A stretch of DNA of 64,000 nt from Neiella litorisoli (GCF_014773395.1 NZ_JACXAF010000005.1:124001-188000), one strand, 5' to 3'; positions 7,723 to 17,800 are shown, counted from the stretch's first letter. Made by a program: numbers and translations. Notes: generated by a model not told the origin, from the sequence alone.

Positions 7723-9984
7723 ATGCTTCATACCCTGCGCCAGATTGTGCAGGGTGTTAACCAGTCCGAAGCGCTCGATGATGCGCTTCAGTTTCTTGTT
7801 ACCCAGACCAAACAGGCGCTAGAGACCCAGTGTTGTTCGGTTTATCTTGCCAACGTTGAGGCTGGCCATTTTACCTTGATGGCGACTGACGGCTTGGCAC
7901 AATCTTCAGTCGGAAACGCTGTCATTGGTTTCCATGAAGGTTTGATTGGCTTGGTTGGCGAGCGCGAAGAGCCGATCAACCTCGCCAATGCTCATCAACA
8001 TCCACGATTCAAATTCATTCCACAAGTCGAAGAAGAACAATTAAATGCCTTTTTAGGCACGCCGATTATTCATCAAGGCCGAGTATTGGGCGTGTTGACT
8101 ATTCAGCAAGCCGATGCGCGCCAATTTTCCGAACAAGAAGAATCCTTGTTGGTCACTTTGTCGGCCCAACTTGCCGGAGTGTTAGCGGCGGCGAAAGCCA
8201 GAGGGCAATTGACCGCAGCGTCGAGTCACCAGCGCAGTATGGTGGTGCTACAAGGTGTAGCTGGTTCGCCGGGCATCGCTGTGGCGCAAGCTTGGGTCGA
8301 ACGGGTTGCCGTTGAGCTCGAAGATGTCGTTGAAGGTCAACACCAAGATCTCGATGCAGAATTAGAGCGCTGGCAAAATGCCGTGTTGCAAACACGAGAA
8401 TACATCGAGCGGTTGAGCTTGCGTTTGGGCGAATCGCTTGATCGGGATGTGCTGGCGATTTTCGATGTGTACCAAAACATTCTCAACGACAACTCGATCA
8501 GCGGCGCTGTTGAGCAGCATATTCGAGCCAATGCTAGTGCTGAAACGGCGCTGGTGCGGGTGGCGAAGGACTACATTGGTCAGTTCGCGGCGATGAAGGA
8601 TGCCTACTTGCGCGAGCGGGCAACGGATATTCGTGATTTGGCCCAACGTCTGCTGTATTTCCTTCAGCAGCGCGCCCATGAGCTGACCGAACATGAGCAG
8701 CCGCTGGTGCTGGTGGCCGAAGAAGTCACTGCCTCCATGTTGGCATCAATTCCCCGCGATAAATTGCTGGGCATTGTCTCGGTCCGAGGCTCTAGCAATT
8801 CCCATGCAGCGATTTTAGCCCGAGCGCTTGGTATCCCCGCGGTGCTGGGGATTGCCGACCTACCACTGAAAAAATGCGCGGGTCGAGATGTGATTCTCGA
8901 TGGTTATAGTGGCCGACTCTATTTGTCGCCCTCAGCGGCGGTGAAAGAAGAATACGCGCGACTATTACGACAAGAATCTGAACTGCAAATTGAGTTTGAG
9001 AAGAATCGCGAACTGCCTGCGGCGACGGCTGATGGCCGCCGTTTGAGTGTGATGATTAATGCCGGATTGGCGGCGGATACCGAGCATTACGGCGGGGGCG
9101 CCGATGGTGTCGGCCTATTTCGAACTGAAATCCCTTTTATGATTCAGGACAAATTCCCGTCCGAAGAATTTCAGTTTCAAACCTACTGCAATATTCTCAA
9201 TCGCTTCCCAGGACAGCCAGTGACCATGCGAACGCTGGATGTCGGTGGCGACAAAGCGCTGCCATATTTTCCTATCCGTGAAGAAAACCCGTTTCTTGGC
9301 TGGCGTGGGCTGCGCATGACGCTCGATCATCCAGAGATTTTTCTGGTTCAAATGAGAGCGATGCTCAAGGCGCATCACAAATGCCGTAACCTGCGGATCA
9401 TGTTCCCCATGGTCACCAATATTGCGGAGCTGGAGCAAGCCAAGAAGTTATTGCGCAAAGCTCATGCAGAGTTACAGGATGAGTTGGGTGAGCATTTTGC
9501 GCTGCCTCCGCTCGGCATCATGATCGAAGTGCCTGCCATGCTATACCAGCTGCGAGCGGTGGCTGATCAAGTGGATTTTGTGTCGGTCGGTAGTAACGAT
9601 TTAACCCAATATTTGTTGGCGGTTGATCGCAATAACGCGCGGGTTGCTAATCTCTATGATGAGCTGAATCCGGCCGTGCTCAACGCTCTCAACTCGATTG
9701 CTCAACAGTGCCGTCAATATCAACTTAATTTCTCGATTTGTGGTGAATTGGCGAGTGATCCTCTCGGCGCGATCCTGTTAGTTGCCATGGGTTATAAAGT
9801 GTTAAGTATGAATGCGGCCAATATTGGCCGAGTGAAATGGGCGCTTGCCAAGGTCAGTATGTCGCAGTGTCAGCACATGCTGCAAAAAGCATTAAATCTG
9901 TCGAGTGCCGATACCATCCGACGCCAGCTTTATGTGGATATGGATTCGTTTGGCTTGGGCGCATTGATCCGCCCTGGTCAGTAA
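7723..9984 (+). CDS. ptsP: Phosphoenolpyruvate-protein phosphotransferase PtsP (EI-Ntr)
   Basis: A 754-residue enzyme I of the nitrogen PTS (E. coli PtsP is 748 aa). It has an N-terminal GAF domain (about 1-165), then the EI phosphohistidine domain with GSSNSHAAILARALG (active His near residue 361), and the C-terminal PEP-binding barrel with GLFRTEIPFM, GSNDLTQYLLAVDRNN and ICGELASDP. It passes phosphate from PEP to NPr and EIIA-Ntr, linking nitrogen and carbon state to regulation. The ATG at 7723 comes right after the rppH stop; the rppH-ptsP pair is the same in E. coli. Confidence 0.93.
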   Translation: MLHTLRQIVQGVNQSEALDDALQFLVTQTKQALETQCCSVYLANVEAGHFTLMATDGLAQSSVGNAVIGFHEGLIGLVGEREEPINLANAHQHPRFKFIPQVEEEQLNAFLGTPIIHQGRVLGVLTIQQADARQFSEQEESLLVTLSAQLAGVLAAAKARGQLTAASSHQRSMVVLQGVAGSPGIAVAQAWVERVAVELEDVVEGQHQDLDAELERWQNAVLQTREYIERLSLRLGESLDRDVLAIFDVYQNILNDNSISGAVEQHIRANASAETALVRVAKDYIGQFAAMKDAYLRERATDIRDLAQRLLYFLQQRAHELTEHEQPLVLVAEEVTASMLASIPRDKLLGIVSVRGSSNSHAAILARALGIPAVLGIADLPLKKCAGRDVILDGYSGRLYLSPSAAVKEEYARLLRQESELQIEFEKNRELPAATADGRRLSVMINAGLAADTEHYGGGADGVGLFRTEIPFMIQDKFPSEEFQFQTYCNILNRFPGQPVTMRTLDVGGDKALPYFPIREENPFLGWRGLRMTLDHPEIFLVQMRAMLKAHHKCRNLRIMFPMVTNIAELEQAKKLLRKAHAELQDELGEHFALPPLGIMIEVPAMLYQLRAVADQVDFVSVGSNDLTQYLLAVDRNNARVANLYDELNPAVLNALNSIAQQCRQYQLNFSICGELASDPLGAILLVAMGYKVLSMNAANIGRVKWALAKVSMSQCQHMLQKALNLSSADTIRRQLYVDMDSFGLGALIRPGQ

Positions 9985-10107
9985 TTGCGCGTCTGGTGAC
10001 CGGTCGTTAATCGCTGACATGGCCATTTACAAATCGAGTCATTTTCTTGTCTTGGCGTCATGATATGATGGCGCCCCAAATCGATAACCCCAATTGGAAT
10101 ACCACGA

Positions 10108-10929
10108 ATGCTCACTGCGTTGATCAGCTTTCCGCAAATTGATCCCATCTTGTTTGAACTCGGGCCTCTGAAGATCCGCTGGTATGGCTTAATGTACTTG
10201 ATTGGCTTCGTCGCAGCGATGTGGTTGGGCAACCGAATGGCGCGTAAGCCCAACAGCGGCTGGACTGAACAACAAGTCAGCGATTTATTGTTCTACGGCT
10301 TTCTCGGCGTGATCCTTGGTGGCCGTTGCGGCTATGTGCTGTTTTACCAGTTTTCACAATTCCTCTCCGATCCGCTTTATTTGTTCCGCATTTGGGAAGG
10401 GGGCATGTCATTCCACGGCGGCGTGTTAGGCGTCATGGCTGGAATGGCGTTTTTTGCTCGTAAGTATCAGAAATCTTATCTAGCCGTCGGTGATTTTATT
10501 TGCCCACTATTACCCATTGGTCTGGGCGCTGGGCGCATTGGTAACTTTATCAATGGTGAATTGTGGGGCCGACAAACTGATTTGCCTTGGGGCATGGTGT
10601 TTCCAACCGATCCGTTGGGCTTGCCGCGTCACCCTTCGCAACTTTACGAATTTGCGCTTGAAGGCGTCGTATTATTCGCCATGCTGTGGTGGTTTGGCCG
10701 TAAACCGAGACCAGCGGGGACCATAGCCGGCTTGTTTTTACTGGGGTACGGTGCGTTCCGTTTCTCGGTTGAGTTTGCTCGCGAGCCAGATGCCCACTTA
10801 GGTTTACTACAACTGGGTATGAGCATGGGGCAATGGCTGTGTTTGCCAATGATCATTGGTGGCGCAGGCCTGTTGATACACGGTTATCGCCACGCCGAAG
10901 TAGCAGTTAGTCGAGGAAAAAAAGCATGA
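10108..10929 (+). CDS. lgt: Prolipoprotein diacylglyceryl transferase Lgt
   Basis: A 273-residue inner-membrane enzyme with about seven helices. The family signature [16 protein letters not shown] is intact (about residues 140-155), as are [12 protein letters not shown] at the start and [10 protein letters not shown] with the conserved His. It transfers diacylglycerol from phosphatidylglycerol to the lipobox cysteine of prolipoproteins. The stop overlaps the thyA start by four bases (ATGA), the operon arrangement seen in enterobacteria. Confidence 0.93.
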   Translation: MLTALISFPQIDPILFELGPLKIRWYGLMYLIGFVAAMWLGNRMARKPNSGWTEQQVSDLLFYGFLGVILGGRCGYVLFYQFSQFLSDPLYLFRIWEGGMSFHGGVLGVMAGMAFFARKYQKSYLAVGDFICPLLPIGLGAGRIGNFINGELWGRQTDLPWGMVFPTDPLGLPRHPSQLYEFALEGVVLFAMLWWFGRKPRPAGTIAGLFLLGYGAFRFSVEFAREPDAHLGLLQLGMSMGQWLCLPMIIGGAGLLIHGYRHAEVAVSRGKKA

Positions 10930-11624
10930 AGCAATATCTATCACTGTGTCAGCGCATTATTGATGAGGGCCAATGGGTCGAAAATGAACGGACTGGAAAA
11001 CGCTGCCTGACTCTGATTAATGCCGATTTGGAATACGATGTTGCCAACAACCAGTTTCCGCTGATCACTACTCGCAAGAGCTTTTGGAAGGCCGCTATTG
11101 CTGAGTTTTTGGGCTATATCCGTGGCTTTGATAATGCTGCGGACTTTCGCCAGCTAGGCACCAAAACGTGGGATGCCAATGCCAATGAAAACCAAGCATG
11201 GCTCAACAATCCGGCCCGAAAAGGCGTGGATGATATGGGGCGGGTTTACGGTGTTCAGGGCCGCAGCTGGCAAAAGCCAGATGGTACTCACATTGATCAA
11301 CTGGCCAAAATTGTCGACAACCTTACCAATAAAAAAGATGATCGCGGCGAGATATTAACCTTCTATAATCCCGGTGAATTCGACTTGGGTTGTTTGCGCC
11401 CGTGTATGCACACCCATACCTTTTCTCTGCTAGGCGATACCTTGTACCTGACCAGTTATCAGCGCTCATGTGACGTGCCGCTGGGTCTTAATTTTAATCA
11501 GATTCAAGTGTTTACCTTCTTGGCGCTAATGGCACAAATCACCGGTAACAAGCCCGGCAAGGCGTATCACAAAATCGTCAATGCCCATATTTTTATGGAA
11601 CTAAAAAAAGAGACTATCCACTGA
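10926..11624 (+). pseudogene. thyA: Host thymidylate synthase, 5' fragment split by the island
   Basis: The first about 222 residues are ordinary Thy[15 protein letters not shown] for folate and dUMP binding, active-site Cys160 in [12 protein letters not shown], and [17 protein letters not shown]. The match stops at NAHIF; the frame then runs ten residues into island sequence and ends at TGA 11622-11624. The missing 60 residues lie at 32966-33157. Without its C-terminus, which closes the active site, the product should be inactive. The fragment shows no internal stop or frameshift, so the insertion looks recent. GAGGAAAAAAGC before ATG 10926 is an intact ribosome site overlapping lgt. Confidence 0.93.
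11586..11592 (+). repeat. Left direct repeat at the island junction (attL core)
   Basis: CATATTT at 11586-11592 is the last host thyA sequence. The same seven bases at 32966-32972 begin the host 3' remnant. Immediately inward comes TTATGGAACTAAA, which resembles the inverted complement of the right end (TTTAGGAACCAAA), 10 of 13 matching. The uninterrupted site would read GCC-CATATTT-ATGAAG. Confidence 0.75.
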
Positions 11625-11649
11625 TTCTAGTGGTCTCAGGGGCTTTTTT
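11610..11649 (+). terminator. Hairpin and T-run just inside the island's left end
   Basis: A stem formed by GAGA...CCACT and AGTGG-TCTC around GATTCT (11610-11637) is followed by GGGGC and six T residues (11644-11649). It lies directly after the truncated thyA frame and would stop the lgt-thyA transcript before the island's genes, which suits an element inserted into an active operon. Confidence 0.55.
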
Positions 11650-11874
11650 CTTCCGGTTTTCTCAACTCTCAACATACAAAAAAATACAACTCAGCGTGTT
11701 TGGTTGGACTTTTTAGCCAATCCATTGTGTCATTCAGCTACCAGCCTTAAATGTTTACGTCCATAAATACGCTAAGTCGTTAGCGAGCTGATAATTAGGT
11801 GAGGTTACTCTTCACTTTCAACTACGTCTAAACGTATATGGGTTAGTATATCTAACGTCAGTATACCGAAAGAC

Positions 11875-12126
11875 TTAAACTTCCCCCTTCGAAGTCTGCC
11901 TTAAAAGCGCGAGCCCGTCATTGGGCTCCACCCCAAGAACTTCACAGTACTGAACAAATTCGAACACATTCAGCCTGCGCTGCATGGTTTCGACCTTATT
12001 CACAAACTGATGTGTCTCTCCAAGCATTCCACCAAGCTCACGTACAGTGAGGCCTCGTTCTTCTCTGGCTCGCTTCAACCACGCTATCAAGCGCTCATAT
12101 TTTGGATGGTTTATGTGTTTGATCAT
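11875..12126 (-). CDS. XRE-family HTH regulator of the island
   Basis: An 83-residue protein with a Cro/C1-type HTH: REERGLTVRELGGMLGETHQFVNKVETMQRRLNV is the five-helix core. Family members repress by dimer binding. The ATG at 12126 (protein begins MIKHINHPKYERL) is favoured; an upstream in-frame ATG at 12195 would overlap both operator palindromes. It is divergent from the 424-residue gene that follows, with the palindromes in between, and so probably controls itself and that gene. Confidence 0.75.
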   Translation of the reverse strand: MIKHINHPKYERLIAWLKRAREERGLTVRELGGMLGETHQFVNKVETMQRRLNVFEFVQYCEVLGVEPNDGLALLRQTSKGEV

Positions 12127-12151
12127 TCGTGCATTATCTAACGCACACCCC

Positions 12152-12206
12152 TTGTCCCCGAATTGGGGACAAGGTATAGTGCTAATTGTCCCCAATATGG
12201 GGACGG
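12152..12206. promoter_or_regulatory. Twin operators between divergent XRE gene and left-arm gene set
   Basis: Two palindromes share the arms TTGTCCCC-N5-GGGGACAA: 12152-12172 (perfect eight-base arms) and 12186-12206 (right arm ends GGGGACGG). Centres are 34 bp apart. A TATAAT hexamer at 12208-12213 abuts the second and would be the -10 of a rightward promoter, so occupancy should block it. This is the usual look of XRE autorepression. Confidence 0.7.
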
Positions 12207-12262
12207 ATATAATATATATAGAAATAACAGTAATGTCGTTACTCTTACAGGGGGGATTAGAC

Positions 12263-13537
12263 GTGATTGACGAACACTTAGACCTTGCTCACCAGCGTTT
12301 GTGTAGAGCTGGAGCCATGCACATGCTCATGAATGTAGAAAATGGCTTCGATTATCGCGATGGAGTACTGGCTGTAATGCGCGACTTCAATCGAGAAGAG
12401 CTCGAAGATAGGTTTACAGTTCGACATTACTATGATTACTGCTGCGACCTATATGAAGCGTTGGGGCTGCCAGCTATGATGCCGCTAATACAAGGTCATA
12501 CTGCGCCATATCTTGGCGAGTTGAACAATGAAGCATCTCCGGAAACGATTCGGTCTCGCATTTTTACCCTTCTAGACTTTTTGGCGCATGAAGATGGACG
12601 ACCGCTGGACTACTGGCTTTTTCATGCTGAAATTGAAGGTTGCCAGAAAAGCGTTGCTGAGATGCTAGAACACGCAGAGGGGCAAATAGAGTTGCTGTTG
12701 GCACTGGAGCAGGCCGCGACCGAATATAACCTCTCAGAAAAAGCTGTCGTAAAAAAGATAGTCGAGCCAACCTGCAACGAGAGCCAGGATAGTGAGGAGT
12801 TTTCACATTGGTCATTACTGCACGTCTGTGCCTACCCGTTACCTAGTTATTACTGCATTTATGCCATAACAGGAGAGCGCCGATGGAGGCTGATCATCTG
12901 CCAAGGTTCTCCCGCTGATCTATCCGACGAAGAAGAGCATTGGATATGGCCCCAACAGGCAGGGAAAAATATACGCCTGCTTAAGACTGGCGCTATGCAG
13001 GCTGCCAGTGTCCATCAGCGCATCATTTCCCATGTGATAAGCTCCATGGAGGAAGGGGATGTCGAGGTAACGCAGATTAATCCGTCATTACCCATCATGA
13101 TATTTGAGGATCTCAGTGCAATCGAGTGGTTTCGATTTAGTGAGATTTGCCTACTTGCCAAAAAAGTTCTGCCAAGCACAGAATCAGCAGCAGCATGGTT
13201 TTACCGCCCTTTAAAAGTTAGACCCGGAATCGTTCAAATACCTTTAGATTTCTGCGCTGATGCAGCAAAGCAAGAGCGGCTCCAATCTCTTTTGGAACGC
13301 GCCTTGGCTGAAAAAATCAGAAAATGTAGTGAAGCGTTTTGCTCCCTCACACAGCCTGAAGGGGTATTGTCAGAAATCGGTCTCCTCTTAGGCGCTACAT
13401 TTAACTCCCCGGTAGCTGCTAGAGAATGGCTTGAGTCTGGCAATGAACTGCTAGAGGGACTGTGTCCGGCAGATGCAATACGAGCCCAACCTCAGGCAGT
13501 ACAAGCTATTCTCAAGAGGATGATGGCGGGTAACTGA
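12263..13537 (+). CDS. Unknown protein with a C-terminal MbcA/ParS-like segment
   Basis: A 424-residue soluble protein (495 if read from an ATG at 12050 region, which is unlikely). I do not recognise the first about 370 residues; they are acidic and helix-rich, with FDYRDGVLAVMRDF near the start. The last about 45 residues (NSPVAAREWLESGNELLEGL, then AILKRMMAGN) resemble the MbcA/ParS/Xre antitoxin toxin-binding domain. GTG at 12263 has a very strong AGGGGGG upstream; ATG at 12233 is an alternative. It lies downstream of the twin operators and is followed after one base by the next gene, suggesting coupling. Confidence 0.5.
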   Translation: MIDEHLDLAHQRLCRAGAMHMLMNVENGFDYRDGVLAVMRDFNREELEDRFTVRHYYDYCCDLYEALGLPAMMPLIQGHTAPYLGELNNEASPETIRSRIFTLLDFLAHEDGRPLDYWLFHAEIEGCQKSVAEMLEHAEGQIELLLALEQAATEYNLSEKAVVKKIVEPTCNESQDSEEFSHWSLLHVCAYPLPSYYCIYAITGERRWRLIICQGSPADLSDEEEHWIWPQQAGKNIRLLKTGAMQAASVHQRIISHVISSMEEGDVEVTQINPSLPIMIFEDLSAIEWFRFSEICLLAKKVLPSTESAAAWFYRPLKVRPGIVQIPLDFCADAAKQERLQSLLERALAEKIRKCSEAFCSLTQPEGVLSEIGLLLGATFNSPVAAREWLESGNELLEGLCPADAIRAQPQAVQAILKRMMAGN

Positions 13538-13538
13538 C

Positions 13539-13844
13539 ATGATATCCCTAACAGTTCATCACTCTGAACGTCATGCTCCATACATCTTGAAATGTGATCT
13601 TGAAACAGCCATCAAGCACAGATACCAAGACGGAGCTCAATCTCTTATAAATAAGCTTTTATGCAGAAATGTTAACCCAATTGTTCATCTGGACAATGGA
13701 GACCAAGCTCTTTACGTAATTGGAGTCGCCACGGTTGCTAGGCACTTCGAGGTTGATATCTGTTACGTTAATCCGAGAGGGCAAATTCTCAATTTGGATT
13801 TGCTACTCGATCCGTTTAACCAAGACTGGGAGTGGTGGAGCTGA
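13539..13844 (+). CDS. Unknown 101-residue protein
   Basis: A 101-residue protein beginning MISLTVHHSERHAPYILKCD, with an acidic, tryptophan-rich end (DPFNQDWEWWS). No family is recognised. Its ATG comes one base after the stop of the 424-residue gene, so the two are likely translated together. A pairing with the antitoxin-like tail of the upstream protein is conceivable, but the protein shows no RES or other known toxin motif. Confidence 0.45.
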   Translation: MISLTVHHSERHAPYILKCDLETAIKHRYQDGAQSLINKLLCRNVNPIVHLDNGDQALYVIGVATVARHFEVDICYVNPRGQILNLDLLLDPFNQDWEWWS

Positions 13845-13908
13845 AAACTCTCAACCGTATGGTAAGCATGCCGACCTATTTAGCTTGGATTTAATAGGAG
13901 AGATAAAG

Positions 13909-14076
13909 GTGAGTCACAGCGTTTCATTAACAGAACGAGAAGTGGAGATCCTCTTGTATCTCATCAACAACGAGATGGATGGCTTTTGTGGAGATCGCGG
14001 GTATGAAGAGTTATACAAACTGAAAACTAAACTCAGTGATTCTTCGAACCACGACTCCAGTCTTCCCTTAGAATAG
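13909..14076 (+). CDS. Unknown 55-residue protein
   Basis: Starts at GTG 13909 with AGGAG at 13896-13900, eight bases upstream. The product opens SHSVSLTEREVEILLYLINN, reminiscent of the first helix of LuxR-type HTH regions but too short to be a full domain. It ends in a polar tail (SDSSNHDSSLPLE). No family is recognised. It belongs to the run of small genes in the island's left arm. Confidence 0.4.
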   Translation: MSHSVSLTEREVEILLYLINNEMDGFCGDRGYEELYKLKTKLSDSSNHDSSLPLE

Positions 14077-14098
14077 CTAAGTTGTTGGTAGCGTATTA

Positions 14099-14488
14099 AT
14101 GCCAAAGAAAAAGAGCCAAGGCCGTCAATTACTGTTGTCTGAAGTGAACCCTAAAAACATCGGGGTTACGATGGAGGAATCAAAAAAGAGGCTTAAAGAA
14201 AAATTAAAACGGCGAAAAGCTATTAACCCTGTTTCAGGTGGCAGTGAAAATCTCTGCCAAGATCAATATCAAAGCTCATCGACCGATCAAGAGTATCAAC
14301 TGGCTATTGAAGAGCTCACAAAAAAGGTTGTTCATCATTTTGAGTCTGACATCCAGGCTCGACAATGGCTCACTAACCAACCCCTAGCGTCCTATGGCTG
14401 CCTAACCCCGCTTGAAGTTGCAAAGTGGTTTGGCTCCGGTGAGCTTCTAATATACTTGCAAAGCAAAGAACTGGGTGCATTCGAGTAA
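14099..14488 (+). CDS. Small protein with MbcA/ParS/Xre antitoxin-type C-terminus
   Basis: A 129-residue protein. Residues 1-60 are very basic (KKKSQGR, KKRLKEKLKRRK) and probably disordered or nucleic-acid binding. The C-terminal part DIQARQWLTNQPLASYG, then CLTPLEVAKWFGSGELLIYL, follows the MbcA/ParS toxin-binding (DUF2384) pattern of A-x2-WL, G-x-TPL-E and a final amphipathic helix. Such domains sit in antitoxins of RES-type toxins, yet no RES toxin is encoded next to it. It may be an orphan antitoxin or a regulator of the neighbouring defence operon. Confidence 0.55.
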   Translation: MPKKKSQGRQLLLSEVNPKNIGVTMEESKKRLKEKLKRRKAINPVSGGSENLCQDQYQSSSTDQEYQLAIEELTKKVVHHFESDIQARQWLTNQPLASYGCLTPLEVAKWFGSGELLIYLQSKELGAFE

Positions 14489-14546
14489 CCGCCAGCTGTT
14501 TTCTACAGACTAAGATAAAAAACATCGATTGCATCAAGCACGAATT

Positions 14547-14568
14547 AGCTAATTTTGCTAAATTAGCT
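14547..14568. promoter_or_regulatory. Perfect palindrome before the defence operon
   Basis: AGCTAATTT-TGCT-AAATTAGCT has perfect nine-base arms and lies 31 bp before the ATG of the first gene of the operon. It is too AT-rich for a good terminator and lacks a following T run, so an operator is more likely. The adjacent 78-residue protein is the obvious candidate ligand; this is inference. Confidence 0.55.
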
Positions 14569-14598
14569 TTCTTGTGACAGCCAAGGCTGAGAATTTCC

Positions 14599-14835
14599 AT
14601 GAATAAAGTAATCAAACAGAGCATTCAAGAAGCGCTTGCTGCCGCGCCTCGTAATCAATACATGATCGAATTGCATCTGCAATGTATCAAGTATGCGGAT
14701 GAGCTCAGGAACATCACGGCTCGAGAGTTCGTTGAGGAGTTAGGGCTTAGGCCCAGTTATGGCACAGAGTTCAGCAAGATGCGCAATCTAACTTCCCGCC
14801 TCAAAGCCGCAGGCTTAAACACTAACGAGATTTAA
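14599..14835 (+). CDS. Small putative DNA-binding leader protein of the defence operon
   Basis: A 78-residue, helix-rich protein with the segment ITAREFVEELGLRPSYGTEF that looks like a helix-turn-helix. No named family is recognised. It is the first gene of a six-gene run: two bases separate its stop from the helicase start. The perfect palindrome at 14547-14568 lies just upstream, so autoregulation of the operon is a reasonable guess, as for C proteins of restriction-modification systems. Confidence 0.55.
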   Translation: MNKVIKQSIQEALAAAPRNQYMIELHLQCIKYADELRNITAREFVEELGLRPSYGTEFSKMRNLTSRLKAAGLNTNEI

Positions 14836-14837
14836 GC

Positions 14838-17800
14838 ATGCTGATTGATAACGCTTCAACAACGGTCGCTAACATCCTTTCATCAGAGATTGAGCAGAAC
14901 GATAAGCTGTCAATCATGACAGGCCTGTTCTCAATATATGCCTATGATGCACTAAAGTCAGAGTTCGATAGACTCTCATCAACCCGTATCTTATTTACTC
15001 AATTCAAGGGCTTCGGTAGCCTTGAAGAGTCATCATCTCCGTTCGGATCATTGCTTGGTGGAGAGCATGAGACCAAGTTCCGAAATCAGTTAAACCAGAA
15101 GCAGATAGCTAAAGAGTTTGCGGCATGGCTTGAGCAGAAAGCACACGTAAAATTAGTGAACCAAGCTGGTGCCGTCAGCAAGCACATCATTGCGTTAGAG
15201 CAAGAGAAAACTGAAGCCATTGACGGAGCTCAATTCAATGGTGCGGGGCTGGGATTAACCGAATCGTCCGGCTTTGACATGATAACTCGTGTAGCTGCAC
15301 CTCAGTCCGAAGATATGCTGGCCTACTTTAATCGTGTTTGGGGGGCGAAAGGACAAGTTGAAGAAGCTAAAAGCGAGTTGCTCCAACAATTACAACTCTT
15401 AACCCAAGATCAGTCGGCTAACTTCATTTACTTCATAACGCTGTATAACTTATTTAAAGACTTTGTTGGCGAACTTCATGAAGAGAGCATTATTAACTCT
15501 CGTACCGGCTTCAAAGATACAACTGTCTGGAACAAACTCTATAAGTTCCAGCGTGATGGAGTGCTGGGCGCAATTGATAAACTTAGCAAGTACAACGGTT
15601 GTATTATCGCTGATAGCGTAGGCCTTGGTAAGACGTTTGAAGCACTCGCGGTAATCAAATACTTTGAACTAAGAAACCACCGGGTGCTGGTTCTGTGCCC
15701 TAAGAAGCTGCGAGACAATTGGCTGGTTTACACACAGAACGATAAGCGGAACTTACTGGCCGGTGATCGCTTCAACTATGATGTTCTCAACCATACCGAT
15801 CTCAGCCGATATAAAGGTCACTCAGGTTCAATTAATCTTGAAACGATAAACTGGGGCAACTATGACCTCGTAGTGATTGATGAAAGCCATAATTTCAGGA
15901 ATAACAATCCAAAAAAAGATGGTAAAAACCGCTACCAAAGGCTGCTAGACGACATTATCAAAGCTGGCGTAAAGACTAAGGTCCTTATGCTCTCAGCGAC
16001 TCCTGTAAACAACCGCCTGAATGACATGAAAAATCAGGTGGCGTTTATCACCGAAGCTGATGATTACGCCCTTGCCGACCAAGGTATTAAAAGCATTGAA
16101 CGAACGCTTATGCAGGCGCAGCAACACTTCAATGCGTGGTCCAAACGCCCACCAGAAGAGCGTACGTCGCAGGAACTGCTCGATACCATCAACTTTGATT
16201 ACTTCAAGCTGCTCGACATCTTCACCATAGCTCGCTCCAGAAAGCACATTGAAAAGTACTATGGCACCGCAGATATAGGGAGGTTCCCGACTCGTTTGCT
16301 CCCCCAAAATGTAAAATCAGATATAGACATAAAAGATCAGTTTCCGCCTCTTAAAGAGGTTAATGACACTATTCGCCGCTTAACGCTAGCTTGCTATTCG
16401 CCGATGAAGTACGTCCGGGGCGACAAGAAAGCAGAATACGCACGTCGCTACGATCAAACGGTTAAAGGTGGCTCTGTATTCAGACAGGTAGACCGAGAAG
16501 AAAGTCTGGTTCACTTAATGCGAGTCAACCTGCTCAAACGCATGGAGAGCTCCATCTACTCGTTTCACCTAACGTCAGGCAAGTTGTTGAACCAGGTTGA
16601 GGCGATCCTAGGACAAATCGAGCACTTTCATCAGCATATAGCACCTAAACTGGGTGGGGAGCTGGCGGAAGAGTTTGTTGCCCCTCCAATAGAAGAGATA
16701 GAAGATCTAGAGTTAGAAAGCCCAGAGTTAGCGCCATATATGGTAGGCAAGAAGACTAAAGTGCGTCTTCAGGATATGGACCTAGTTCGCTATGCCCAAG
16801 ATCTGGACGCAGACAGAGCTTTCTTGCAGTCGATAGTTAGAGAGTCAAAAGATGTTGAGCCAGTTCGCGATGCCAAGCTTCAAGCGTTGAAAAACGCACT
16901 TAGCGAGAAAATCCAAAACCCGATCAACGGTAACAATAAGAAGGCCATCATATTCTCTGCATTTGCTGATACAGCGGAGTACTTATACGCAGAGCTATCT
17001 AAGTGGGCAGAGGCAACTTTTGGGATTAAGACCGCTTTAATTACTGGTCAGAAAACGGAAACTACCTTACTCGAACCAAACGGTAAGCGAGTTAAAGCTG
17101 ATCTCAACACTATGCTGACTCACTTTTCTCCGCGCTCAAAAGAACGCGAAAAAATCTTTCCAGAATTTACAACTGAAATCGATCTGCTCATTGCAACCGA
17201 TTGTATTTCTGAGGGCCAAAACCTACAGGACTGCGACTACCTCATTAACTATGACATCCACTGGAACCCGGTTCGGATCATTCAACGCTTTGGGCGAATC
17301 GACCGACTGGGGTCAACCAATGAGCAAATTCAGCTCGTCAACTTCTGGCCCAATATGGAGCTTGATGAATACATCAACCTCGAAGCGCGAGTCAGTGGTC
17401 GCATGGTATTGCTAGATATCTCAGCGACAGGTGAAGAAAACGTCATTGAGCAAAACGGTGATATGAATGATCTGGATTACCGTAGAAAGCAACTAGAGCA
17501 ACTTCAGAATCAGGTTGTCGATCTCGAAGAAATCTCCGGAGGCGTATCTATTACAGATTTGACACTCAACGATTTTAGGATGGATCTAACTGAGTTCATG
17601 AAGGAACATCTGGAAGCGCTAGAACAATCGCCCACAGGATTGTTTTCACCGTTCTCCGTATCCTGTGCGAAGTCGGAATTGGGTGATTTATCTAGCGAAC
17701 TACAACCCGGTGTCATTTTCTGCCTCAAGGACAAGAAAGGTACCGTCCAGGTCGATGAAAGCTACGCGCTTGCGCCTTACTATCTTGTGTACGTATCCAA

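Noticed and set aside
10048-10076. Sigma-70 promoter before lgt (TATGAT near 10064)
   Set aside because: The possible -35 TTGTCT is only about 11 bases from the TATGAT, too close to support a call.
12047-12232. Long N-terminal extension of the 424-residue gene
   Set aside because: It would run through the XRE gene and both operators; GTG 12263 and ATG 12233 follow the promoter and have ribosome sites.
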